DNA of 64,000 nt from assembly GCF_947498515.1 (NCBI RefSeq), contig NZ_CANMKO010000012.1:1-64000 (forward strand), given 5' to 3'. This document shows positions 26,601 through 34,414 of this stretch, piece after piece. The notes under the pieces are model-generated. The model worked only from the letters and a program-made list of their open reading frames with translations. It was not told the origin of the DNA and made no database searches. Each line of letters starts with the position of its first letter. The first letter of the stretch is position 1. Made by a program: the position numbers and the translations under genes. This DNA is from an uncultured Pelagimonas sp. Its GTDB lineage: Bacteria; Pseudomonadota; Alphaproteobacteria; Rhodobacterales; Rhodobacteraceae.

Positions 26601-28160
26601 GCGGGGTTGATCAAACAATACGCTTGGGCGTTCCCTGCGTTTAAACGCCCCGAAGGTGTGAACAACGCCTTTGATCTGCAGTTGGATGTGCTGGAGCCCG
26701 AAGACTTGGATGCGATCCTCGACTTCGCTTTTGAACGCTATTTCAACGATAGCGGTCTCTTTGGCACGGTTGAAGACGCACTCGCACGGGCGGAACAGCT
26801 TAAACGGATTGGTGTGACCGAAATCGCCTGTTTGGTTGATTACGGCATTGATCGCGACGTTGTTCTGGACGGGTTGCGCCCCTTGGCCCAAGTTGTGAAA
26901 GCCGCGCAAAAAGCCCCGGAATTGGCCCAAGACGACTATTCTATTGCGGCGCAAATCGTGCGTCATGATGTGACCCATCTACAGTGCACGCCTTCTATGG
27001 CACGGATGATTGCCATGAACGACGAGGCGCGGTTTGCCCTTGGTCGTGTGCAACATTTATTCCTTGGTGGCGAGCCGCTTCCGGGGGCATTGGTTGCGGA
27101 ATTTGGCGACATTACCGATGCTAAAATCACCAATATGTATGGGCCAACCGAAACAACCATTTGGTCGTCGGTTGAGGTTGCCCAGGTTGGCGATAGTGTC
27201 GTGAATATCGGTAAGCCTCTGGTGAACCAGCAGCTTTATGTGCTGGACGAAGGACGCAATCCCGTTGGCGTCGGTCAAGAGGGTGAGCTATGGATCGGGG
27301 GCGACGGGGTGACCCGCGGCTATTGGAACCGTCCCGAGCTAACCGCAGAGAAATTCGTCGATAATCCATTCCATGATGGTCGCATGTACAGCACCGGCGA
27401 TTTGGTGCGCCGGCGGGCCGATGGTAAAATCGACTTTGTTGGTCGCGTCGATCATCAGGTCAAACTGCGCGGTTTCCGCATCGAACTTGGTGAAATTGAA
27501 AGCGTGTTGGAATCGCAACCCGGTGTAACCCAAGCGGTTGTTGCCGCACGCGAAGATGTGCCGGGCGATATTCGCCTTGTTGGATATTACACCGGAGACA
27601 GCCAGAACGAGACCACATTGCGCGAGGCTATGGGCACTAGTTTGCCAACCTTCATGGTTCCGGGCCGGTTTGTTCAGTTGGACACCTTTCCTTTGACTCC
27701 GAACAAAAAGGTTGATCGTAAGGCGTTGCCCAAACCACAGGCTAAAGCCGCGCCCATCGTTCAGAAAGAGGTTGTTCCGCAACCCGTTTCCGTTCCCAAC
27801 GCCACAGCCGGAGATCTTGCGGCGGTAGAACAAGGTATCTCGCTGATCTGGACAAATATCCTTGGTGTCGAAGGGTTTAGCAGTCGCGATAGTTTCTTTG
27901 ACCTTGGCGGACATTCCTTGTTGGCTGTTCAAGCGCACCGCGCGATCCGGGATGAATTTGGGGCCAAAGGATTGTCGATCACCGACATCTTCCGCTTCCC
28001 GGTTTTGGCCGATCTCACGGCTTGTGTCGCTTCCAAAATGGAGAGCGGTCCAACCGCGCCAAGCCCATCTACCCCAGAGCCGCAAAGCAACGATCGTGCG
28101 CAATCGCGTTCTGATGCCATGGCACGGCGGCGTGAAATGCGCTCGCGTCGGAGGGCCTGA
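23649..28160 (+). CDS. NRPS-like protein: formyltransferase, adenylation with inserted luciferase-like monooxygenase, PCP
   Basis: 1503 residues. Residues 1-280 are a formyltransferase: Asn92, His94 (NFHDGPLPRH) and Asp133 match the Asn-His-Asp triad of Met-tRNA formyltransferase. Residues about 300-500 look like a degenerate condensation remnant without HHxxxDG. The adenylation domain starts near 510 with TSGSTGKPKG (648-657) and FDIS (690-693). It is then broken by a flavin-dependent luciferase-like monooxygenase domain (about 727-1085, YYWGNDD, PERHFHAFGG, SGWQPDDF), as described by TIGR04020, before resuming with NMYGPTE (1162) and NKKVDRKALP. The carrier Ser is 1423 (LGGHSL). The C-terminus is a Pro/Ser then Arg-rich tail. 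No thioesterase or working condensation domain is seen, so it probably loads, formylates and/or oxidises an amino acid that is handed on in trans. Confidence 0.92.
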   Translation: MTQFSCIVIGNESLLVQCAQAALDRGNAVAAVVTRNAGIAEWARGAGLRVEAPGKDLADRLNGIQADYLLSIANLDIIPDTVLAIPSKGAINFHDGPLPRHAGLNAPVWALIAGETQHGISWHMIEGGVDEGDILATRHFDIGATDTALTLNTKAYEAAIASFGDVLDQLESGALKRIKQDLSQRSYHALADRPSGYGLIDFSRPAQELARLVRALDHGSYLNPLCAPKFRAKDQVWLAQSARVVEGSAAPGTVLKETSDHLTVACGDGAIELEDITRICGTPVAPVVVALEGDVLPSAGDFSDIDATMNQIAGRDGAWRKAFSDFTPLEMGGIGGETGPIETRSIVLSNGIAQVAKWAKMLSGLPAVDLAFSNAAIQTQAKTGMVSGWVPVRADADPLDEKLQIKAGFATDLFARSPDLDWPKTPQIGLSSVGHIDGTAITVDADTGQLSFDSGKISAAMVELLIARLELQQALPDAERNMVLNDWNAAKADYDHDLTMHRAFEAQVAKTPNATALVFEGQSLTYEDLNARANRAANVLCEMGVTSGQVVGLCCQRSVDLMVGALAILKAGGAYLPMDPSYPADRLEHFVQDSNAQVIVTQAVVEPNLPKHSAQILVLDAEPRLAAASSENLPDTAAAADLAYLIYTSGSTGKPKGVMIEHRNVINFYAGMDQHIPIGGTWLAVTSLSFDISVLELFWTTSRGFKVVLTSDEDRSLISNGPMPMSDAAMEFSIYYWGNDDGVGRDKYKMLLEGAKFADENGFSAVWTPERHFHAFGGPYPNPSVTGAAVAAVTHNIGVRSGSVVAPLHHPARIAEEWSVIDNLTNGRAGLAIASGWQPDDFVLRPENAPPNNKKAMVENIDQIRKLWRGEPVPFPRADGSLHEVVTQPRPVSKELPIWVTIAGNPDTWREAGRLGCNVLTHLLGQSIDEVADKIKIYHGELRKAGHDPKDFNVSLMLHTYIAETREEARETARQPMRDYLTSAAGLIKQYAWAFPAFKRPEGVNNAFDLQLDVLEPEDLDAILDFAFERYFNDSGLFGTVEDALARAEQLKRIGVTEIACLVDYGIDRDVVLDGLRPLAQVVKAAQKAPELAQDDYSIAAQIVRHDVTHLQCTPSMARMIAMNDEARFALGRVQHLFLGGEPLPGALVAEFGDITDAKITNMYGPTETTIWSSVEVAQVGDSVVNIGKPLVNQQLYVLDEGRNPVGVGQEGELWIGGDGVTRGYWNRPELTAEKFVDNPFHDGRMYSTGDLVRRRADGKIDFVGRVDHQVKLRGFRIELGEIESVLESQPGVTQAVVAAREDVPGDIRLVGYYTGDSQNETTLREAMGTSLPTFMVPGRFVQLDTFPLTPNKKVDRKALPKPQAKAAPIVQKEVVPQPVSVPNATAGDLAAVEQGISLIWTNILGVEGFSSRDSFFDLGGHSLLAVQAHRAIRDEFGAKGLSITDIFRFPVLADLTACVASKMESGPTAPSPSTPEPQSNDRAQSRSDAMARRREMRSRRRA

Positions 28161-28162
28161 TT

Positions 28163-28837
28163 GTGATGAGCCCGGAGGCAGAAAGCATCCGGACCCTGTT
28201 GGCCCAAGCGGACTTCCCGCTTGGACTGGCTTGGGGTTTGGTCGAACCCGTCGATGACCCCACGTTGCTTTTCCCAGACGAAGCCAAGGCAATTGCCAAG
28301 GCAGTTCCGAACCGCCGTGCCGAGTTTACCGGCGGTCGCGCGGCGGCGCGTAAAGCGATGTGGTCGCTTGGGGTTCATCCGGCCCCCGTTCCCATGGCGG
28401 AAAATCGATCCCCCGTTTGGCCCGATGGCCTAACAGGAAGCATCACCCACGCCGATGAAATTTGTATGGCCGCGGTTGCGAATGCGACGGAGTTCTCGGG
28501 CGTTGGAATTGATCTTGAACCCGATGTCCCGATGGATTTTGATCTGGTGGCCGAGATTTGCACCGAAGAAGACTTGCAGGGTGTTGCCCCAGCCGATCAA
28601 CTGCTTTTACCAAAGCGAATTTTTTCGGCAAAAGAAGCGGTTTACAAAGCCCACTATGCCCTTGCTGGGGTTGTTTATGGGTATCAAGCAATGACCGTTG
28701 ATCTGAAAAATGGACGTGCCCATTTTACCGAAGATGCCGAAGCGCAGACGATTCCCTTGGCGTGGCGTGGTGACCTTGGATTTCAGCAATGGATTTGCGA
28801 CGGTATGATCCTGTCATTGTGTACGATACCTCGATGA
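28163..28837 (+). CDS. 4'-phosphopantetheinyl transferase (Sfp/EntD type)
   Basis: 224 residues. GGRAAARKAM, the metal-binding GVGIDLE and FSAKEAVYKAHYAL are the family motifs. It converts apo carrier domains to holo forms using CoA, so the PKS and NRPS carriers (Ser1800 and Ser1423) are the expected targets. The start is the GTG at 28163, eight bases after GGAGG; an ATG at 28166 is possible. It follows the NRPS stop by two bases, so it is in the same unit. Confidence 0.92.
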   Translation: MMSPEAESIRTLLAQADFPLGLAWGLVEPVDDPTLLFPDEAKAIAKAVPNRRAEFTGGRAAARKAMWSLGVHPAPVPMAENRSPVWPDGLTGSITHADEICMAAVANATEFSGVGIDLEPDVPMDFDLVAEICTEEDLQGVAPADQLLLPKRIFSAKEAVYKAHYALAGVVYGYQAMTVDLKNGRAHFTEDAEAQTIPLAWRGDLGFQQWICDGMILSLCTIPR

Positions 28838-29038
28838 AGATACCTCTATCCATTTGCAATTGTGGCAAAATCATGGCCGTGGTCTCGGTTTTCGACACGG
28901 TTTGTTTCCAATATCGACCGGGAATGACATGGCAAAATTGAGGCAGTTTTGCTACAATGTGTCGTGGATGGATGTGCTTGTCTTTTGGCGGCGCGATCAT
29001 TCCGAACGCATTGGGGGCCACTTTGCGGGAGTTTGTAG

Positions 29039-30367
29039 ATGAACCAGTTCCAATCGTTCGGCGAAGTGCTTTCGGCGTTGCGACGCCGTGCATCGATCAT
29101 TTTGGCAATCACCTTTGTCGGATGTATGCTGTCTTTGTACTTTGCCCTGAGCCAGGTCAAAGAATACGAAGCCACCGCCGTTGTTCAGATCGAAGATGCC
29201 CGCGTTCCTGACCAACTTGCTGGCGCAACTGCGCAAGCAGAAGACTCCAGCCGACGTGTGCGTTTGATCGAACAGCGCCTTATGTCTCGCGACAACCTTC
29301 TCCCGATCATGCAAAAGCACGAACTGTTTTCGAATGATCCGACGGTAACGATCATCGAACGCATTTCCATGATGCGTCAGGCCGTTCGTATTGATCAAAT
29401 CGTCAATAGTGCACAGCCTTACTCCCCCAGTGCGAATGTTCCGTCGGGGCTGCTGATTACTGTCCGGTTAAGTGATCCGAAAAAGGCGGCGGACTTGGCA
29501 AATGAGCTTATGTATTCCGTCATTGATCAATCCCGTGATCGAAGCATCGGCCGCGCCAGCGATACGCTAGATTTGTTTGCGACCGAAGAGGCGCGAGTCA
29601 AAGCGGATATTGAAGTGCTGGAACAGAGCATTGCCGAGTACAAAGGTCAAAATTCCGAAGCTCTGCCCGAAGGCGTGGTTGACCTGCGTGGTCAACTTGT
29701 GTCTTTGCGCGAGGTTGATCTGGAATTGGCACGTGAAATCTTGACGTTAGAGACAAGTTCGGCGCGGCAACGAGAAGAGGTCAAAGACCGTCAGATTCAG
29801 CTGCTTCAGGAAAACCGTCTGTTGATTGCCGAACGTGTGGCGCAAATTCAGGCGCAACTTGCCGCGGCGCCCGAAGTCGAGCGAGAGTTGAACAACCTTG
29901 AGCGTCAGTTAACGCAGCTGCAAGAACAATATACAGTCATCACCCGCCGCAAAGCCGAAGCAGAGCTAGGGCAAATGCTTGAAGATCGTCAACAAACCGA
30001 TCGTTTTGAGGTGTTGGAAACGGCGCTCGAACCCGAATTCCCCGTGTCGCGGTCTCGCAAGAAAACCGCTGTGATGGGGGGCGTTGCATCCCTTGTTCTC
30101 GGGGTTGCGGTGGCCTTTGTAATCGAGCTGATGAACCCGGCAATTCGTACCGCCGCCCAAATGGATCGCGCGCTGGGCATTCAACCTGTGGTCTCCATTC
30201 CACATGTGGCGGCACGCCATACTCGCACCGGTCGTGGGCTGAAAATCTTTGCCTGGATTGGGGCCGGTGCTGCTGCGCTTTGGGGGGCGATCCAACTGGC
30301 TGGCGATAAAATCCCGGCATTAGGTGCGCTATTTGAACGGTTCACACAACGAACAGCCCGCGGGTAA
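29039..30367 (+). CDS. Wzz/GumC-type chain-length determinant (PCP protein)
   Basis: 442 residues: short N-terminal cytoplasmic part, first membrane span (SIILAITFVGCMLSLYFAL, residues 20-38), a long coiled-coil periplasmic region (about 170-320, with repeated Glu/Gln/Leu heptads such as ERELNNLERQLTQLQEQY), a second span near 345 and, after a PxxP-like EPEFPVSRSRKK, a further hydrophobic segment. Wzz family proteins set polymer length together with Wzy and a BY-kinase. The kinase is encoded separately and converges on it, with a shared terminator between them. The 201 bases upstream contain an imperfect 11-base inverted repeat (28860-28870 and 28947-28957) but no clear promoter. Confidence 0.88.
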   Translation: MNQFQSFGEVLSALRRRASIILAITFVGCMLSLYFALSQVKEYEATAVVQIEDARVPDQLAGATAQAEDSSRRVRLIEQRLMSRDNLLPIMQKHELFSNDPTVTIIERISMMRQAVRIDQIVNSAQPYSPSANVPSGLLITVRLSDPKKAADLANELMYSVIDQSRDRSIGRASDTLDLFATEEARVKADIEVLEQSIAEYKGQNSEALPEGVVDLRGQLVSLREVDLELAREILTLETSSARQREEVKDRQIQLLQENRLLIAERVAQIQAQLAAAPEVERELNNLERQLTQLQEQYTVITRRKAEAELGQMLEDRQQTDRFEVLETALEPEFPVSRSRKKTAVMGGVASLVLGVAVAFVIELMNPAIRTAAQMDRALGIQPVVSIPHVAARHTRTGRGLKIFAWIGAGAAALWGAIQLAGDKIPALGALFERFTQRTARG

Positions 30368-30382
30368 GGAACCGGCGGGCTG
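30354..30382. terminator. Shared terminator hairpin between wzz-like and BY-kinase-like genes
   Basis: CAGCCCGC (30354-30361) pairs perfectly with GCGGGCTG (30375-30382), 13-base loop containing the wzz stop, followed by GTTTATC on the + strand. It lies between convergent genes. Confidence 0.5.
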
Positions 30383-30409
30383 GTTTATCGGCGTAAAAGC
30401 TGTGTCTGT

Positions 30410-32074
30410 TCAATACTGGTATCGGTTGATCTCGGTCTGCTCGGCTTTGTTCAAAACCATCCCAAGCAGGGGCGTCGACTCGCCCAAACGGCGCTCAACC
30501 TCTTTGATTTCTTTTTCGGTTGTAGTGCCGCCGCCAACAACAAGCAAAACCCCATCAAACATTGGTCTAAATGCGATGACGTCGTCGTAGTAAAGCGCGG
30601 GTGGCAGGTCAAAAAGCATGACATCCGGCTCCAGAGCTTCCTCGATCCGATCAAGGGTTTGACCGGTCCGCGGGTCTTGCAAAAGCTCCGACGCATATGG
30701 CTCAACGATACTATTGAACCCAAAGGCGATATTGCGCCCGGCATTGAAACCATTGTCGCCAAGGCGAACCAAATGCTGGGCAGGGTCAACTTTTCCCCGC
30801 AGCATATCACCCATTGCTCCGGGGTCGGTGACACCCATGGCACGATGCAAGCTGGGCCGACGCATGTCGCAATCCAACAAAAGCGTACGGCAATTTTCCT
30901 GTCGTGACAGGCTGATCGCCAAATTAGCGGCGGTAAAGGTCTTGCCACAATCCTTCGTAGGGGAGGTGATGGCTACGCGGCTCCAACCGTTTTCGGATAG
31001 CGCCTGCAACAATCGAGTCCGCAACACGTCAAAGGCCGTATAGGCCGGGTCTTCGCGTTCTGCGGTGATGATACGATGACGCGCCAAATGCGCCGCATTC
31101 ACCGGGAACTCACCAAGCCGTTGCCAGAGAGTTGGGGGATTCGCTAACAATTCCGCCTGACGGGCGGCCTCGGCCTTCTCTTGCTCCAATCGCAAGGCTT
31201 CCTCTGCGCGCGCTTCCGCAAGACGTTTTTCCTCTGCCAGCCGTTTCGCTTGTGCGCGCTCCTCGGCATCCCTCTGAGCTTTGAGTTCCTCCTCGCGACG
31301 TTGATCTTCGGCGCGGCGTTGCGCCTCTTGCTCTGCCTCACGGCGCTCTTGCTCCAAACGTTCTTGTTCAGCAATTCGAGCCGCTTCGCGAGCTTGGGCA
31401 CGTTTCTCGGCCTCCGCACGGCGCGCGGCTTCCTTCAAAGCGCGGTCAGAAGCGCGCTTCTCAGCCAGCCGTTTTTCTTCGGCTAAACGAGCGGCTGCTG
31501 CGGCTTCTTCTGCTTGGCGTTGTTCTTCTATCTGGGCTTGGCGTTTGGCCTCTAGCTCCGCTTTCTTGCGCTCCGCCGTGCGCCGATCTTGTTCCGCTTT
31601 TTCCTCGGCGGCACGTCTCTCGCGTTCAAGGCGGTTTTTCTCCTTGGCTTGCTCCTCAGCAAGCCGCGCCTCTTGAGCCAACCGAAGCTTTTCAGCCTCA
31701 GCTTGTTCACGCGCAAGCCGTTCCTGTTCCGCCTTGAGCTTGGCTTCGCCCTCAGCACGGGCTTTGTCCTCAGCGATGCGCTGTTCTTGCGCAACACGTT
31801 TGGCCTCTTGATCGGCAAGGGCTTGTTCCTGTGCACGCTTTTCTTGTTCGGCCCGGGCCAGTTCCTTGGCCCTCTGCTCCGCTTCACGCTGTTTCTCTGC
31901 CGCAAGCTGTTGCGCGGCCAAGCGCTCCTGAGCCGCTGCTTCTTGCTGTGCAAGCTGCTCGGCGGCATCCTTTCTGGCTTTTTCTTCGGCCAAACGTTGG
32001 GCTTCCAAAACCTCGTCGGCTTCGGAAAGGCCTTTGTATTTGCGGCGGAATTTGCGCTTATCCATCATATTCAT
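30410..32074 (-). CDS. CpsD/BY-kinase-like ATPase with very long N-terminal coiled coil
   Basis: 554 residues. About residues 15-310 are an almost unbroken Glu/Ala/Arg/Gln coiled coil (repeats such as EEKARKDAAEQL, AEEKRLAEKRAS). The remainder is a P-loop ATPase of the Wzc/CpsD cytoplasmic kind: Walker A SPTKDCGKT (Lys378), Walker A' LLLDCDMRRPS, and Walker B-like VMLFDLPP. The tail has only two Tyr (NRYQY at the very end), so the usual multi-Tyr phosphorylation cluster is reduced. BY-kinases control Wzz-dependent export. The coiled coil is not a usual part of this family. Start ATG 32074; ATG 32068 has a better-placed GAGG. Confidence 0.85.
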   Translation of the reverse strand: MNMMDKRKFRRKYKGLSEADEVLEAQRLAEEKARKDAAEQLAQQEAAAQERLAAQQLAAEKQREAEQRAKELARAEQEKRAQEQALADQEAKRVAQEQRIAEDKARAEGEAKLKAEQERLAREQAEAEKLRLAQEARLAEEQAKEKNRLERERRAAEEKAEQDRRTAERKKAELEAKRQAQIEEQRQAEEAAAAARLAEEKRLAEKRASDRALKEAARRAEAEKRAQAREAARIAEQERLEQERREAEQEAQRRAEDQRREEELKAQRDAEERAQAKRLAEEKRLAEARAEEALRLEQEKAEAARQAELLANPPTLWQRLGEFPVNAAHLARHRIITAEREDPAYTAFDVLRTRLLQALSENGWSRVAITSPTKDCGKTFTAANLAISLSRQENCRTLLLDCDMRRPSLHRAMGVTDPGAMGDMLRGKVDPAQHLVRLGDNGFNAGRNIAFGFNSIVEPYASELLQDPRTGQTLDRIEEALEPDVMLFDLPPALYYDDVIAFRPMFDGVLLVVGGGTTTEKEIKEVERRLGESTPLLGMVLNKAEQTEINRYQY

Positions 32075-32231
32075 GCCTCGCGCTCCATTGGCTGCCCAAT
32101 GAAGACACGTTTTTGGCCACGCGCAAAACGCTTTGCGATCCTCGCATCCTGTCTCATTTGACTGCTCAACTCCGACTCACTCGGCCCAATCTGGCGTGGG
32201 CCTTTCACTTGGAAACCGGTTAAAGCAGGTG

Positions 32232-32255
32232 AATCTGGCTAGAATAAGTCAGATT
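32232..32255 (-). promoter_or_regulatory. Palindrome around a possible -10 of the BY-kinase gene
   Basis: On the minus strand AATCTGACT and AGCCAGATT (8 of 9 complementary) flank TATTCT. A TGAACA lies 18 bases farther upstream, giving a weak -35. It sits about 170 bases before the gene start. An operator overlapping the -10 is plausible. Confidence 0.3.
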
Positions 32256-32302
32256 TGCGAGGATTGTTCACGTTTCCGCGCCGCTCCGATCTCTGGTTTA
32301 GG

Positions 32303-34402
32303 TTAACACCCAATAAGATTGGCCTTTGTGATCGCCTTTTCAATAAAGGTCGCCTTATCACCCTCTGGACGCCAACCCAGAACATCCTTGGGTTTGCTGT
32401 TCACAAAGGGGGTAAAGTGCGCGCGACTTTTCCAATCGGCCAAAGACGGGCGGATCACACCCTTGCGCCGCAGGGCGTATTTCTTGAGCGCATATTTGAC
32501 CGCATCGCTGGCGTAAAACGCCGTCAAATTACCGGGGCTTACGCGAATGCGGGCACCCAAGGCTTCGTGAATGGCGTCGAAATAATCACGTGCGGTGAGC
32601 ATGGGTTCGCCAATGAGATTAAAGCTCTGCCCTTCAACCGGCGCGTCAATCATCCGCACCAACCCATCGGCAATGTCCTCGTTCAAAACAAACGGCAGAA
32701 TATTGCGACCATGGCCCCAAATACGCACCGCACCGGCCCCGTGCCAACGCCCGATCCCCCAATGCTGCAAGGGACCACCGGGGCCCACCACAATGCCGGG
32801 GCGGGCTATGACCACGGGCAACCCGCGATCACGATGGAGCGTCATGAGCTGACGTTCACATTCGGCTTTGGAGCGCGCATACAGGTTGCGATCACTCATA
32901 TCCTCGGGGAACCCGGTCTCTTCGGTGATGTTCGAATAGGGGTTCGACATGTCATAGCTGGCGATGGTGCCGGTATAAACCAGCCGTTTGACCCCGGCTT
33001 TTTCACAGGCCATGCCAATGCGCGTGGCAACACCAACGTCATTGATCAGGCAATCAGCCCATGTGGTTTCCATGGCTTTGGCAAGGTTGAAAACAACGTC
33101 GATTCCTTTCATCGCCTCGGTTAAACCGTCCAAGTCGTGCAGGGATACCCCGACGGTTTCAACATTGTCGGGTAGGTCCGGGAAAGGGCCGGTTTTGCCG
33201 CGTGACAACACGCGCACGTCGCGCCCATCTGCCACCAAACGGCGGGTCAATTCGCGCCCGATAAAGCCTGTGCCGCCAATCACCATCGCTGTTGGTTTCG
33301 GGGGTCGGGTTTGAATAGCGGGGGCTTTTACCGCCAACACGTCCGAAGGCAAAAGGTTGATCGCATCATCCAGTGTTTGCATCACTGATACGGCAGATGG
33401 CCCGGCCCAACGTGGCTCTGACTCGCCCTTGGCCAAGGCATCATAAATCGCAGCGTCCATACCGAGGAAGCTTTGACCGTAGGGGTTTTTGGTGTTCAGC
33501 GATTTAAGCTGAATCGCGGCGTTTTTGGTGCCTTGCCACAGGTGTTGGCATGACAAATCCAGCTGCTTGCGCAGCGGGTTGATCACCAAATCAGACGGGT
33601 TTTCCCGTTCGACGACCAAAACATCTTGGGCATAGTCAAGCCGTGCCCGCGCAGACGATCCGCGCAACGTGACCGACCGATCATCGACGGTTTCGACCAT
33701 GGAAATGGCAAAGGTAATGTCGACACCGCCGGCGCGCGCCAAAATGCGAAAGCTTTGCGGACGCGGGTCATTGCCCGGTAGATAGGCAGGTTTGGACGCG
33801 TCGGAAAACACAACCTCGATGTCACCAAACAAATCATGGGCAAAGGCCACAAGATGTGGCCCAAGTTCGAGCAGAAGGTTGCGTGGTTCCCGCAACAGCC
33901 ACAGGTTAAACGGCCCCGAGCGCAGAGGGGCCAGCGGCAAGGCCCATGTGATTTCAGCACCAGAGATGACGCCATAGTCGCCGGCGTTCATCGCCGCTTT
34001 CATCTTGTTATAGGACGGTAGCCCCAAGAAATTATGCCCGGCGTGAAAATGCTTGCCTGACGCCTCGGCGGCGGCCTGAATGGCGCGGGTGGCATCGGCG
34101 CTTTCTGCGACCGGTTTTTCGACCAAAACATGTAGCCCGGCCTCAAGGCATTGAATGGCAATCGCCTCGTGAAGATGCGGCGGGGTTAGGATATGGACCG
34201 CGTCGCAGCATTTTGCATCAATAAGGTCTTGGACGGACGAAAACGCGCGAAGCCCGTAGCCCTCTGCGAACCCTTTGGCCGCCGTTTCGTTAACGTCACA
34301 AATCGCGCATAGCGAAACACCCGAAGTCGCCCTAAGCGCATCGGCATGCCATGTCGCAATATAACCGGCCCCGATCAGGCCCACGCGGGTTTCAGAAGAC
34401 AT
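32303..34402 (-). CDS. Fusion of Gfo/Idh/MocA oxidoreductase and NAD-dependent epimerase/dehydratase
   Basis: 699 residues. Residues 1-345 are a Gfo/Idh/MocA sugar dehydrogenase: GLIGAGYIATWHADAL (Rossmann), EKPVAESADATR and a C-terminal sugar-binding half. After a linker (TRPPKPTAM), residues about 370-690 are an extended SDR with VIGGTGFIGREL and catalytic YARSK. Both active halves look intact. The two families often make consecutive steps in nucleotide-sugar conversion, so the fusion may channel an intermediate. A stand-alone epimerase and a stand-alone Gfo/Idh gene occur in the same operon (36624-38707). It lies last in a minus-strand operon. Confidence 0.9.
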   Translation of the reverse strand: MSSETRVGLIGAGYIATWHADALRATSGVSLCAICDVNETAAKGFAEGYGLRAFSSVQDLIDAKCCDAVHILTPPHLHEAIAIQCLEAGLHVLVEKPVAESADATRAIQAAAEASGKHFHAGHNFLGLPSYNKMKAAMNAGDYGVISGAEITWALPLAPLRSGPFNLWLLREPRNLLLELGPHLVAFAHDLFGDIEVVFSDASKPAYLPGNDPRPQSFRILARAGGVDITFAISMVETVDDRSVTLRGSSARARLDYAQDVLVVERENPSDLVINPLRKQLDLSCQHLWQGTKNAAIQLKSLNTKNPYGQSFLGMDAAIYDALAKGESEPRWAGPSAVSVMQTLDDAINLLPSDVLAVKAPAIQTRPPKPTAMVIGGTGFIGRELTRRLVADGRDVRVLSRGKTGPFPDLPDNVETVGVSLHDLDGLTEAMKGIDVVFNLAKAMETTWADCLINDVGVATRIGMACEKAGVKRLVYTGTIASYDMSNPYSNITEETGFPEDMSDRNLYARSKAECERQLMTLHRDRGLPVVIARPGIVVGPGGPLQHWGIGRWHGAGAVRIWGHGRNILPFVLNEDIADGLVRMIDAPVEGQSFNLIGEPMLTARDYFDAIHEALGARIRVSPGNLTAFYASDAVKYALKKYALRRKGVIRPSLADWKSRAHFTPFVNSKPKDVLGWRPEGDKATFIEKAITKANLIGC

Positions 34403-34414
34403 AATTCAAGACCT

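Noticed and set aside
28928-28938. CATGGCAAAAT shared by the upstream regions of the wzz-like gene (28928) and the secreted glycosidase-like gene (near 9439)
   Set aside because: A single shared 11-mer found by eye; positions relative to the starts differ and no third copy was seen.
28833-28940. 35-codon ORF starting MKIPLSICNC between the PPTase and Wzz genes
   Set aside because: It overlaps the PPTase end, has no ribosome-binding site and no plausible features.
28928-28955. Possible sigma-54 promoter (GG-N10-GC) before the wzz-like gene
   Set aside because: The -12 element reads GAGGCA rather than TTGCA, so the match is poor.
28860-28957. Imperfect 11-base inverted repeat (TTGTGGCAAAA / TTTTGCTACAA) upstream of the wzz-like gene
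   Set aside because: The arms are 76 bases apart and the structure matches no known leader; noted only in the gene entry.
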